Assembly (NCBI GenBank): GCA_032622095.1
Contig: CP136062.1
Coordinates: 194,687,887-194,751,886 of the forward strand
DNA: 64,000 nucleotides
Direction of reading: 5' to 3'
From: Siphonodentalium dalli
Lineage: Eukaryota > Mollusca > Scaphopoda > Gadilida > Siphonodentaliidae
Shown here: one piece after another, positions 23,790-34,514 of the stretch
Layout of the letters: each line of letters opens with the position of its first letter
Numbering within the stretch: the first letter of the stretch is position 1
Made by a program: the position numbers and the translations under genes
Notes under the pieces: generated by a model
The model's database searches: none
What the model saw: the letters and a program-made list of their open reading frames with translations, nothing else
What the model was told of the DNA's origin: nothing

Positions 23790-24015
23790 TCCATATTCAA
23801 ATTCGATATGTATTTTGGGCTGAGAAACTCACATACCAAGTTTGGTTCCGATCAGATAACACATATACGAACTCGATCTGTATTTTGGGCCGTGAAACTC
23901 ACATACCAAATTTGGTTCCGATCAGATAGAAAATGTTTCAGTTATCGCATTATGCGTAAAGTGTCTACGGACGGACATACAGACGGACGACGAGTGGTCA
24001 ATCCGGACAACGACG
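23790..24015 (-). repeat. Reverse GTCCGTCCG-type repeat with 78-bp internal duplication
   Basis: CATACCAAGTTTGGTTCCGAT (23835) repeats as CATACCAAATTTGGTTCCGAT (23903), with GTATTTTGGGC before each. It ends in a minus-strand GTCCGTCTGTATGTCCGTCC block near 23985-23965. Confidence 0.6.
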
Positions 24016-24069
24016 ACACTATGTTTACCATACTATGGTATGGGTAAACATAATAAGTGAAGCAACCAG

Positions 24070-25395
24070 AAATTTCCGAGAAATTCCAGGTGTGCATCCC
24101 CCCGATGAGTTGGAATTTTCCAACTGCATGGTACCTCAATCTGGCCAACTGTTGGGAATGTTCAATCCAAACACCAATATGGTGGCAGAGTTCCAACTGA
24201 TGGACCGAAACTAAGAACATATTCGAGTTTGTATCTAAAAACAACAATTTCGCACTAATTATGGTTGGGGATCAAACAGTCTGATAAATATCCATTACTT
24301 TCAAGTTTCAACTACGTCTGACGACACCGGGATTCTGACTGATTTCAGTTATTGAAATGAAACAGGGTCTAATGGGGATCAAAGTATCAGAACAAGTTTA
24401 ACATATGTTTGGCGTGAATTTTCCAACTGGTGTTATGTGAGGCTTACAATTCCTAACTGGTGTTATGTGAGGCTTACAATTCCTAACTGGTGTTATGTGA
24501 GGCTTACAATTCCTAACTGGTGTTATGTGAGGCTTACAATTCCTAACTGGTGTTATGTGAGGCTTACAATTCCTAACTGGTGTTATGTGAGGCTTACAAT
24601 TCCTAACTGGTGCTATGTGAGGCTTACAATTCCTAACTGGTGTTATGTGAGGCTTACAATTCCTAACTGGTGTTATGCGAGGCTTACAATTCCTAACTGG
24701 TGTTATGTGAGGCTTACAATTCCTAACTGGTGTTATGTGAGGCTTACAATTCCTAACTGGTGTTATGTGAGGCTTACAATTCCTAACTGGTGTTATGTGA
24801 GGCTTACAATTCCTAACTGGTGTTATGTGAGGCTTACGATTCCTAACTGGTGTTATGTGAGGCTTACAACTCCTAACTGGTGTTATGTGAGGCTTACAAT
24901 TCCTAACTGGTGTTATGTGAGGCTTACAATTCCTAACTGGTGTTATGTGAGGCTTACAATTCCTAACTGGTGTTATGTGAGGCATACAATTTCCAATTGA
25001 TGTTATGTGAGGCTTACAATTCCTAACTGGTGTTATGTGAGGCATACAATTTCCAATTGATGTTATGTGAGGCTTACAATTCCTAACTGGTGTTATGTGA
25101 GGCATACAATTTCCAATTGATGTTATGTGAGGCTTACAATTCCTAACTGGTGTTATGTGAGGCATACAATTTCCAATTGATGTTATGTGAGGCTTACAAT
25201 TCCTAACTGGTGTTATGTGAGGCATACAATTTCCAATTGATGTTATGTGAGGCATACAATTTGTAACTGATGATTATGTCAGGCATACAATTTCCAATTG
25301 AATTCCAACTCTTGACAATATTGACCAAAGTTGTGGGGAGGGAGGATCGGGGCGTGAGACACCCGATCACGGCCTACCGCTACGTCTCCGAGAAT
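24070..25395. mobile_element. Member of the 15266/54036 hAT-like family carrying a minisatellite
   Basis: Flanks of the 30-bp minisatellite carry the family's signature words: GGAATTTTCCAACTG near 24111 and, to the right, TTGACCAAAGTTGTGGGGAG followed by GTGAGACACCC and CTACGTCTCCG near 25380. The right terminus fits the family; the left terminus is worn and its exact position is uncertain. Confidence 0.5.
24421..25280. repeat. 30-bp minisatellite, ~28 units, with 60-bp higher-order part
   Basis: The unit is TGTTATGTGAGGCTTACAAT plus TCCTAACTGG. Units 24421-24980 are almost invariant. From about 24981 the array switches to a 60-bp dimer alternating the standard unit with a GGCATACAATTTCCAATTGA variant, about five dimers. 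Because 30 is divisible by 3 and the unit lacks stops, long frames run on both strands (187 codons forward, 285 reverse, decapeptide repeats). With no conserved flank these are most likely by-products. Confidence 0.95.
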
Positions 25396-25771
25396 GGACT
25401 GGATATACCCATCGCAGAGATTATTCCATGTGCCTGAAGTTTGTTTCGTCAAACAGACGACTAAAAGTGACATGGCGGTTTGGAGTCATAAATTATACCT
25501 AGCAATGTGCACTTGTGATAGGTTCCGGTCAGTTCCGGTGGCAAAATTTTGAGACGAAAAAAAACGTGAAATATTTGTTCACGAAACTTATATGCCACAA
25601 AAATACACAGAATTCAGCAGAATTGATAAAAATAAATCGGGCCTTGTGTGTGAAACAATTAATAGCGTTTTTCTCACTACTGTGTGAACTATTGATCACA
25701 ACTTTTATTACTCGGTATACGGGTTTTCATTGTATATAATGTATATATCGGTATATCGTGTATCTTGTCGT

Positions 25772-27785
25772 TATGGTGTTTTCTCCCTCTTGACAAGGGG
25801 GGGGTGTGCAAATAACACCCATGACGAGGCATGTCCGTTGACACTTCTGACACTTCTGTACTCGACACAGATGAGATGGAACCCAGTAACTTATTAATGG
25901 ATGGTAACACGGTCGGTGTTGTGATGTAGTGATGTGGGTCAAGGTGCTCGAAAAGAACCAAAATATCTTCTCGGATATTGACTGATGTTCACAAGAGGTA
26001 TTTAATCAGGTGCTAATTTTACGACCTCATAAAAGTGCCACATATTAAATCAGAAGATCGCCTCTTAAAGAATATTTATGTTTTACTCGATATCGATACA
26101 CGTTATATATGGCAGTTTTCCCTCGTCTTTTCCAATCAGTAATGTCAGTCGAGGCAAACAACGTTACTGTCAAAGGGATAGTTCTAACCATGCCTTTCTA
26201 ATAGTACACATTAAAGTCCCGTATATAGTGGGTTTAAAGCCACATGGCGGTTTGCGCTCCAAAATACACATAATATTATTCGCTTTTGAATTTTTCCCGC
26301 TATCGTAATAGGTCGATAAATATCTTAACTACTTTTCTACGAGTATTCTGTAACCGAAAAAGACGCATTGGAGTAATGAAAAATACAACTCTGAATACGG
26401 TGTTTGGGTGCCAAACACAACACAACAGCCATTTGCACGATAAGGAACAGAAAAGAGCGTTCCGCGTCAGTCCATTCCTGATATGGTAGAAATAAAGAGC
26501 GTTTCTCTTACTTCTGGCGAAAAATTGAAAACGGCTGGAAAATGGCTGTGACTTTGCCAAGTATTTTTTCAATATTTCGTGTATTTATCGACCAATCATA
26601 TCCGTCCCTCCAAATTACGTAGACAAAATTTGGAGGTTCGTTTGAGCCATGTCCCTTTAAGTATGAAATTGTGTTATATCCCGGTTCGGTTCCGGGGATA
26701 AAAATATATCTTTAAATGTGTGAATTAAAATGTATGAACTTTATGTCACACAAAAAAACTGTATTTTAGTTAAGCATGGAACAATAAAGAGTGTTCCTTG
26801 TTAGCCTTCTCCTGATGTTGTAAACATAAAGAGCGTTTATCTAACTTGTGTGGGAACAATTGGGACAACAGCAGGGAGTCTGCAATGAGTTGGACAAGTT
26901 TTATCAGAGTATATAAAATCAGTAGATCGGTATTTCGTGAATATATCGACCTATGTTATTCCTCTTCCAAATTACTTACATGTATGCATAACTTTGAGGT
27001 TCAAATGTCCGTTTAATAGAATAATAGTTCCACTTATAATTTAAGTGGACCATTACTGTTTCCGCAAATAACCGCGGACATAACTGACGAACAAGTATGC
27101 GCCAAGATAATCGCCATTGGTCACATGATATCATTTCACACAAAACAACGAGAAAAGGTTATTGTGTCGAAAGTATTCTTCACACGAATATTTTTAACGA
27201 AAACCAAAAGGAAACTAGAGGTGATTTACTAAGAATAACATGGGTTCCCCGCAGTGCAACCGTCTTCGCGATAAGAGTAGCCATGTTGTATTATCACTAC
27301 ATATATAGAAGGCGAAGACTCGTCTGAGCCACCGACCCACAGGACGAACCCCCCCCCCCCCCATAAAGAGAAATATCCACCGTTATTGTCACCCTCGCGA
27401 TTATATCATTATATTAAGTGAACAGATGTTGTACACTATGAATTATAATGTTTGTGTGTGATTATATTTTATGTTCATTTTGTGTCATACAATTATGTGG
27501 GGAGAGAGACCATTTGTAAGTTGTAAAACTTGTGTCTCAATCCCGTTGCGATATTATTATGCAATAAAATATGTTTACACTAAGAGTAGCCATATCAAAA
27601 AGAAGAACTATATTCAAATGAGTCTGACCAACCTCATTTCAGATGCACCGGTTCCCACGATGCAAGTATCTATATCTATATCACAGGGTTTTTTTTCCGG
27701 CCTCGAAAAAACCCACCCACCTGTCTCTGGAAGTTATTTGCACGTACCCCCTTGTCAAGAGGGAGATAACGCCACAACTATACCA
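25772..27785. mobile_element. ~2-kb segment bounded by ~45-bp inverted repeats
   Basis: The left arm (25772-25816) TGGTGTTTTCTCCCTCTTGAC..GGTGTGCAAATAAC is mirrored on the right (27733-27785) by GTTATTTGCACGTACCC..GTCAAGAGGGAGATAACGCC. The interior holds two AATAAAGAGCGTT-bearing patches (26440-26520, 26780-26850) and no transposase. It may be one large non-autonomous element or two related insertions. Confidence 0.5.
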
Positions 27786-27933
27786 TAAGTCAGACGGTCC
27801 TCATGACCTGATTAGATTGTCGTCCGCTTCTTAACGACTGATAAAAAGCCTGGACAACTAAGTCGATGCACAGTCGCATGTGAACAGCTTCCCAGCATGC
27901 AAGGCATGCATGGTTGTCAATATAGCTGTGTCC

Positions 27934-28323
27934 ATTCTCAACGACTCGTACATTTCCGCTGGCTGGGGAAATAACCTCTTTCATAATTAGAAATCATATC
28001 TGCCGATATATTTAAATTACGCGATTGACCATGTGCATATACCGATAAGTGCGTCTGTTGGCTGGGAGACCCGTCTGTTAAACTTGAACCAATTATTGTT
28101 ATATTTATTACAATTTATCACTATTTAGTGCATGAGCATTGAGCAAGTCTGGTACTGGTATATACAGTGAATACATACTGGTACATGCACATATATGCGC
28201 CAACGAGTGAAGGCCATCGCCTTATAACCAGGGCCGTACGTTGTAGCATTGTGCGAATATGGTTTCTATTTATGGAAGAGGTTATTTCCCCAGCGAAGCG
28301 GAAATGGCTGAGTCGTTGAGAAT
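27934..28323. mobile_element. Foldback with ~48-bp arms
   Basis: Left arm 27934-27982 (CATTCTCAACGACTCG..GGGGAAATAACCTCTTTCAT) is mirrored by 28272-28323 (ATGGAAGAGGTTATTTCCCC..AGTCGTTGAGAATG). The loop is about 290 bp. Non-coding. Confidence 0.65.
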
Positions 28324-28421
28324 GTATCTGTGTCAAGTTCAAATTGACTCCACTAACAAAAAGTCCGACCGAAGTCATAATCGCAGGTGTGCAGTTTCCA
28401 TGTAGTGGTATAGTGATAAGA

Positions 28422-28822
28422 TTAACCCTTTACCCAACAGAAGGGCCCTGTGCCAATGCATTCTCTTATATATGCGAGTCGACCATAGGTCGCCTCGCAT
28501 ATATAAGAGAATGCATTGGCTTAACACATTAAAAATTATAAAATTGTTAAAGAATGTAAGAAAAAATGGTAAAAAGTGTTAAACAAATATTTTTTTTAGG
28601 CCAATGCATTCTCTTATATATGCGAGGCGACCGATGGTCGACTCGCATATATAAGAGAATGCATTGGCACAGGGCTAACTGTAACTATCACAATGTGGTC
28701 AAGGAGCCGGTTCCAATGATATCCATATTTGTATGGTTCTATTGAGACAGACCGAAGATATTTTAGGCTGTTGAAGCTTTATTTGGCCGGTTTTGGCCGT
28801 TTTGTTGGGGGTAAAGGGTTAA
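28422..28822 (+). mobile_element. TTAA-flanked two-hairpin MITE (intact ends)
   Basis: TTAA at 28422-28425 and 28819-28822, ends CCCTTTACCCAACA and TGTTGGGGGTAAAGGG. Hairpins at about 28453-28522 and 28601-28668, separated by an AT-rich spacer. The right third reads ATGATATCCATATTTGTATG and AAGATATTTTAGGCTGTTG. Near-identical to 56750-57139 and, inverted, to 57276-57664, so this family transposed recently. Confidence 0.92.
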
Positions 28823-29137
28823 CAAAAAAATACAAGACCGGGCAATGCATGTCAATTTAATTTGGTGTAAGATATACATGCGTGTGTCTCTTCAGCAATC
28901 GTTGACACACAATACTCAAAATTCACGTACGCACCCAGCTGGTTAAGTGGTCGCGCATAGTTGCTATGATGATTATGGGTCCAGTTGACTTGCTATGATG
29001 CTGGTAGGACAAGCTGATGCTATTAAGAAAAAGTACCGTTGTTTTTTTCAAAACTTAGCCTTTGGCTAATCTGAACGAATCGAGGAAAAAGCCATTATAT
29101 TTATAAATAATTAAAAACAGATATAATGTAAACTATT

Positions 29138-29669
29138 TTAAAGGCACGGGCGGCGTTCGTTGCAGAAATATTCATATTTGTTCAAATCGCCATCAACAGA
29201 AGGAATATTAAAATATGTATAGTTTTTGTTCATATTCCAAACTTAATCAGCGCGTAAATAGTATAGTATCGTCAAGACGTATGATGGTGTACGTAAACAA
29301 GAGAGTACTCGTGTTACAGAAGTTGTGCTTCTGTTTACATAACACAGCGCAATTCTATTGGTTAATCACACACAAATGATATAAACGCTCTTTATTATTT
29401 CCATATCAGGAAAACAGTAACAAAATAAAGCTCTTTATGTTTACCATATCCGGATCTAAACAAAAGCCAGGAAACGTAACGTTTTTTTGCTTTGTTTACA
29501 TAACAGAGCAAACAAAATTGACAATAACATACTGTTTATGCCATATTTCTGATTGGTGTAAGAACAAGGTCTGTCTATATTTTACTATTCTTTCTGTTTA
29601 TGGCGGTTTTTGACGGAGGTGAATATTTTAACAGCATATACCCACTATCAAGGCCGCCCGTATCTTTAA
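29138..29669 (+). mobile_element. TTAA-flanked MITE, GGGCGGC-end family
   Basis: TTAA|AGGCACGGGCGGCGTT on the left and GGCCGCCCGTATCT|TTAA on the right, 532 bp. The interior includes ACGCTCTTTATTATTTCCATA, the inverse of the AATAAAGAGCGTT word that makes up the 42-bp satellites. An oppositely oriented relative lies at 61965-62491. Confidence 0.88.
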
Positions 29670-29808
29670 TTAATAATGACACTTTTGGTTAATGCAAACC
29701 AGTCATAATCAAACTGGCTATTCTTGTCGTTTTGCAAACACTTGAGCTGCCATAATTAAAATATTTAAAAATATATACATGTTCATCAATGATTCACGCA
29801 GACACTAT

Positions 29809-29950
29809 ACAGTAATGCCCAAAGTAATCGACCATTTAGCTACAGCAGAATTATGGGTAACTTTTCAGGATTTAGTCGGAAATATGGCTTGTTGCCATTC
29901 ATCGGGGAGAGCTTTCCGATGAATGGCAACAAGCCATATTTCCGAGTAAA
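29809..29950 (+). mobile_element. Worn relative of the TA-flanked mariner-like MITE with hairpin core
   Basis: TACAGTAATGCCC..AATCGACCATTTA at its left end resembles 39910-40046. Its core is a long hairpin: GGAAATATGGCTTGTTGCCA..ATCGG mirrored by CCGATGAATGGCAACAAGCC (29878-29945). The right terminus is lost. Confidence 0.6.
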
Positions 29951-30015
29951 TAAATCGCTGGCATTATATATATATAGACAAACACCGCAAAATGACAACT
30001 TGCGAACAAATAACA

Positions 30016-30386
30016 TGAACCCTTTCAGTGCCAGGGGCCGATCTCATCGGCCCTAATATTTTTGGGTATGCTTAAGCATGCTATAGCGAATTTAAAAACA
30101 AACTGGATAAAACCTTAGAGGCATGTTATAACTCAAAACTATCACCAAGTATTCATAGTAATAATTTTGATGCCCATGAAAAACGTAAGATTCCCTGGCA
30201 TTAAACCTACAAAATAAGTCTGTTAAAGAATATAAGAAATAATTATTAAAATTGTAAAAAATTGTAAAAAAATAATAACAAATGATGAACAATTGTTAGG
30301 CCAATGCATTCTTTTATATATGCGAGGCGACCTATGGTCGACTCGCATATATAAGAGAATGCATTGGCACAGGGTATATGGGTTGA
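30016..30386 (-). mobile_element. TTAA-type hairpin MITE, single hairpin, worn ends
   Basis: Reverse-orientation relative of 1558-1999: TGAACCCTTTCAGTGCC, CGATCTCATCGG, the AT-rich body, then the hairpin at about 30300-30368 and CACAGGG..GGGTTGA. Both TTAA sites have mutated (TGAA, TTGA), so the copy is older. Confidence 0.75.
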
Positions 30387-30659
30387 TACAAAAATCGGAC
30401 CTGGCACTTCTTAAAAGCATAGGAGCGTCATAACAATTCAGCGGATTCAACAAGCATCATCGCAATTAGAAAGACCACTTGGCAAGGTTGGTGATTCATA
30501 TGCCACGATAATAATTTCCCCGCCGTCAATTAATGCAGTTCGTCACACAGGTCACTCTGCGTGTGCAACATATTTTCGCGGAAAAGTTTCACAATTGACC
30601 TATAATATTCACATAGGTTCAATTTGGATTATTTGGTTATAAAATAAGCCGATAGACCT

Positions 30660-30915
30660 ATATCCATTATTCAGTTTTATGACGCAGGCCGCAGTGAAAG
30701 CACATTTTAAAGAGCGTATATCTGGTAGGCCTAAGTCGCGAGTTGGTTTATTCGTGTTCTTTTCCGTACATAATGAACTTACAATAAGACATTTTGAGTC
30801 GATAATGGCACTAAAACACTCTCAATTTCAGTTCGTTATAGATTCAAATAAGGCGATTCTAAGCCGATTATGAACCTAAAACAAATCATACTATATAAGC
30901 CCATAACGTGCAGAT
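30660..30915 (+). repeat. Dispersed repeat shared with 59757-60005
   Basis: Shared words are GCAGTGAAAGCACAT, AAAGAGCGTATATCTGG, GAGTTGGTTTATTCGTGT and TTGAGTCGATAATGGCACTA. A third fragment is at 38340-38400. About 250 bp, orientation the same as the 59.8-kb copy. Confidence 0.65.
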
Positions 30916-31049
30916 TTTCGAGAGAACAGACTGGCATACTTTTACTTAGCAAAATCAGTTTGGCCCACCAGCATCATAGAAATTCAGCAGGACACATCAA
31001 CATCATAACATGTATAGGAAGTTAGCATGCGGGACTACTTAACCAGGGG

Positions 31050-33146
31050 TTTAGACTGGGAACTTTATAACATTGAATAAACAAGGCAGATATATTTATT
31101 TGTCACTGCTTGTTCCTCGATAATCTATTTCACACTAGACGCTGGTCCCATGCGAATTTTGTGAGCCTTTGTCGAGTAAACATTGAATTAGTTACCCGTG
31201 AGAAATTATATAATTGTTAGCGACGCAAAGCATATTCGCTTACACAGTCACTGAATCGTGAAATTTCGAGTTGGGACCTTCACCAACAGTGAAGTACATT
31301 ATTAAGGAGCAATTAAGTTCTAAGAAATATATTACCTGCACTGTTTTTCCCCAATGTTATCCTCCCTGTCACAACAGGGGTGGGGGGTTCTGCAGAAAAA
31401 GTCCAGACACAGGGAGGGGGTGAGAGGGTGGTTCGATGAAGGAAAATGTGTGATTTTTCCCCAATCAACACATGTATCAAAGATTAATTAGGAATCATTA
31501 AGATATTGGAAATACATTACATAGTTTCGTACTCTTATTACCTGTTGCATCATTTCTGAGTATGATATGCCCATATTATAGAGAACACTATATGCATCAT
31601 CATGTTGGACGCTCATGATTCTATTATACCGGTGCATACAGCCCAGCTGTGCACCTATTGAGTTGGGCTGATTTTTTAAAACCTACTTAAAGCAAGAATG
31701 CGTATCATTTAATTTCAAAGGTACAGGTTTTAAATGATATTATAAAGCCCATGTTCCACTCCCAATACTATTACATGTACTTCAGGCAGTGGCTATCACG
31801 GTCTTATTCTTTCTCTGTATATCTGCTAGTCAATGTTCAAGTCAATAAGCATGTACCAGCAGTCCATGTCTACACGAATAAAACAAATTCATTTTTAATG
31901 ACAAAATGAAAATGTGCAACCGCATGTCAACAGTATAAAATTATAACAAGATATTTGCAAATATCATCTTGCCCTCGGAGCCTTTTACACCAGTTAGCGA
32001 ATACCCAAACCATATTATTTTGTAAATGATGGTAGACCATACATATGCAATCAAACAATCACCGACATAATGCACAGTCCATTGGGATGCAACTTGGACT
32101 CATTGGCCAAAAAACTTGGACACTGTATATGTGCACTATTAGAGTTGTGAGGTGAAAGTTGTAGGCCTATGATGATATTCCTATACATAATGCATATCTT
32201 TATATATTCACTCACAAGTTGTTGGCAATGTTGGCAAAAAGATGGGAAGCAGATACCTATATATGGGAAAGACTGTTTTGCGATTTTGCTTCCGATTACT
32301 GTATGCTACTATCAATCAACTGTATTTGGTTGCATTAATATGTTGGAATATGCTAAATATTAATTGCTAAGAAAGAACCAGGCTGATAAAATTTTATTGG
32401 ATATTATTCTGATTTATTTACTAATTTTAGGAGGGCGGATCCCAAAATGTTGGTATGGAAAAAAAAAATGCACAGAGAGTGGGGGTGGGTGGTCAGCTAG
32501 CGGGAATTTTTTTTTTGGAAACCTATGTCTGCAAATTTTGTCAAGACTTAACATAAAACAGCTCCCATTTTCTGTACTGGTGTATGTGATCTCTATACGC
32601 GTGGCGTAGCTGGAGTAGAGATTCATGACATGTTCTAGGGTTTAGTATCAACATTTAGGGAGTCAAAGGATTGATTATTTATAGTGTGTTAGTATATATA
32701 AGCCCGCAATATGTTGCTGACCTCGTCAAATGATAGGGTATATTTTATAAACATTGAATTGTCGACTCGATATATGGGAATGACATAACATAACCCATGC
32801 ATATACACAAATACAATTCACAGGAACGCTCATTACATGTACATTCAACAATGACAAGACTGTATTGTTATTGACCCTATATATTGATCATTCGTGGAGT
32901 CGTGGACCCTATGCATGTATATTGGTACTTATTAAAAAAAAGGCATGTCTCTAATAAAGTAGAAGTTATCAAACAATGGAATATCATATTCAATATCCAC
33001 ATGCCAACATATTATATGGATCCACATTAAAAATGACATTCGAGATTTTTTCTCACCCATATCAATTCGATTTACCGAGTGTCACAATGACCAGGCAAAT
33101 TAGCTTCAAATTAAACGAATTTGTGACAATTGATAGTCAGTCTCTT
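31050..33146. other. Intron 1: mixed repeat debris
   Basis: 31060-31350 resembles the inner part of the 13067-13590 foldback (GAGTTGGGACCTTCACCAAC, GTGAAGTACATTATTAAGGA), and 32585-32640 resembles its end (GATCTCTATACGCG.., AGTAGAGATTCATGACATG). The rest looks unique. No exon. Confidence 0.5.
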
Positions 33147-33661
33147 TTAACCCATTTTTAACTAAATGGATTCTCCCATCAGTTATAAAAGTATACTTTA
33201 GAATGGTCTATTATTCACACACAGTTCATGGAATATAACCAGTTAAGACGACAGGTATAATACAAATGCACAAGGATTCCCGATCTTTAGTGAGAAATGT
33301 TCAGTTCAACAATTTGTTGAATTTATTATCTGAACATTGCCTCAGGGAACTACTCACCAATGAGTATTTAGTATAAAAAAAGGTTAAAAGACGATGATTA
33401 TCTTCCATGTTAACCCGTTCTTTACTAAACACTCAGACACGAGTAGTTCCCTTAGGCAATGTTCAGATAATAAATTCAACAAAGGACCATTTACTGAACA
33501 TTTACCACCAATGAATAGGAATCATTCAGCACTTGTGTTATATTTTCGTCCGTCTGTCGTCTGCTCATTTTCCTGAACACCCATCCAAATGAAATATAGA
33601 CCAGTCCAATGTATACGTTAATAGCTGGATGGGAGAATCCAGTTAGTACTGAAAGGGTTAT
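33147..33661. mobile_element. TTAA-type foldback element, TGGATTCTCCCATC ends
   Basis: TTAA|CCCATTTTTAACTAAATGG then ATTCTCCCATCAG. The right side is CTGGATGGGAGAATCCAG then TACTGAAAGGG|TTAT. The arms continue inward with TGTTCAG..AATTTATTATCTGAACATTGCC and its inverse (33320-33350, 33460-33485). 515 bp, non-coding. Confidence 0.75.
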
Positions 33662-34191
33662 TCTGAAATATTATCGCTGGCCTCTTAGAGAGATTTGTTT
33701 GTTGTGAGAACAGATTAGGACAGCTGTCTTGAATCAGACAGAGCAACCTTAAAGGCCCACTTAATTTTCGAACCCCCAGATCACATATATAAAATATATG
33801 CCATATTGTATAAAATTTGAAATAGGAAGCTCCAAAACGTTATATTTACACACTAAGTGTTGTCATCACTAAATCCAGCATTCTGATTGGTCGGCGCCCA
33901 CGTGGCTGGTTGCAGATATTTCTCGGTGAATGCGTAACGCCTCATAACACCAAGCTAATAACACCATCGATACTTCATTAGGTTTGGAAAGACGAACGCG
34001 TAATGCTTTGGGCGCATTTTGACTCGCGCAGGATTGACTTAATACATCATCGGGTTTCAACATGAAGAGAAATTGTTCCTATTAACTTTTGCCAAGAGTG
34101 CTATTGGGTATTTTGGGCTGATCTTGTCACGATACACTTTTCGATTTAAATATATTTACAAAAGCGGCTTTTTCGCTAAATGTATATAAAT

Positions 34192-34352
34192 ATAAGGATT
34201 AACTGTCATGTGGACTATTTTTATGGAGATGTAACGGTGAGGTAAGTGGACATAACTTGTATGTAAAACCCTTCGGGTTTTACACAAGTTATGTCCACTT
34301 ACCTCACCGTTACATCTCCATAAAAACAGTCCACATGACAGTTAATCCTTAT
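34192..34352. repeat. Near-perfect 161-bp hairpin, ~78-bp arms
   Basis: The left arm ATAAGGATTAACTGTCATG..GGACATAACTTGTATGTAAAACCC and the right arm GGGTTTTACACAAGTTATGTCC..CATGACAGTTAATCCTTAT pair with only about three mismatches around a TTCG loop. TTAA occurs at the same place in each arm, so a very short TTAA MITE is possible. Confidence 0.9.
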
Positions 34353-34450
34353 GTATTATCAACTTATCCGGTGTAATAAACTGTGAACATGTTGTTTTTG
34401 CTGAGTTACTGACGTGATTTTTTCATCTGAAATGTTGACCAAATTGTATT

Positions 34451-34514
34451 ATTTTCAATGGAGGGGAATAACTCTAAATCTTAAATATAGAGTTATTCCC
34501 CTTCCATTGAAAAT
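34451..34514. repeat. Inverted repeat, ~27-bp arms
   Basis: ATTTTCAATGGAGGGGAATA.. mirrored by ..TATTCCCCTTCCATTGAAAAT around an AATCTTAAATA loop. About 100 bp from the larger 34192-34352 hairpin. Confidence 0.85.

Noticed and set aside
24421-25280. CRISPR-like array
   Set aside because: The 30-bp units are directly abutting with no spacers, and the genome is eukaryotic.
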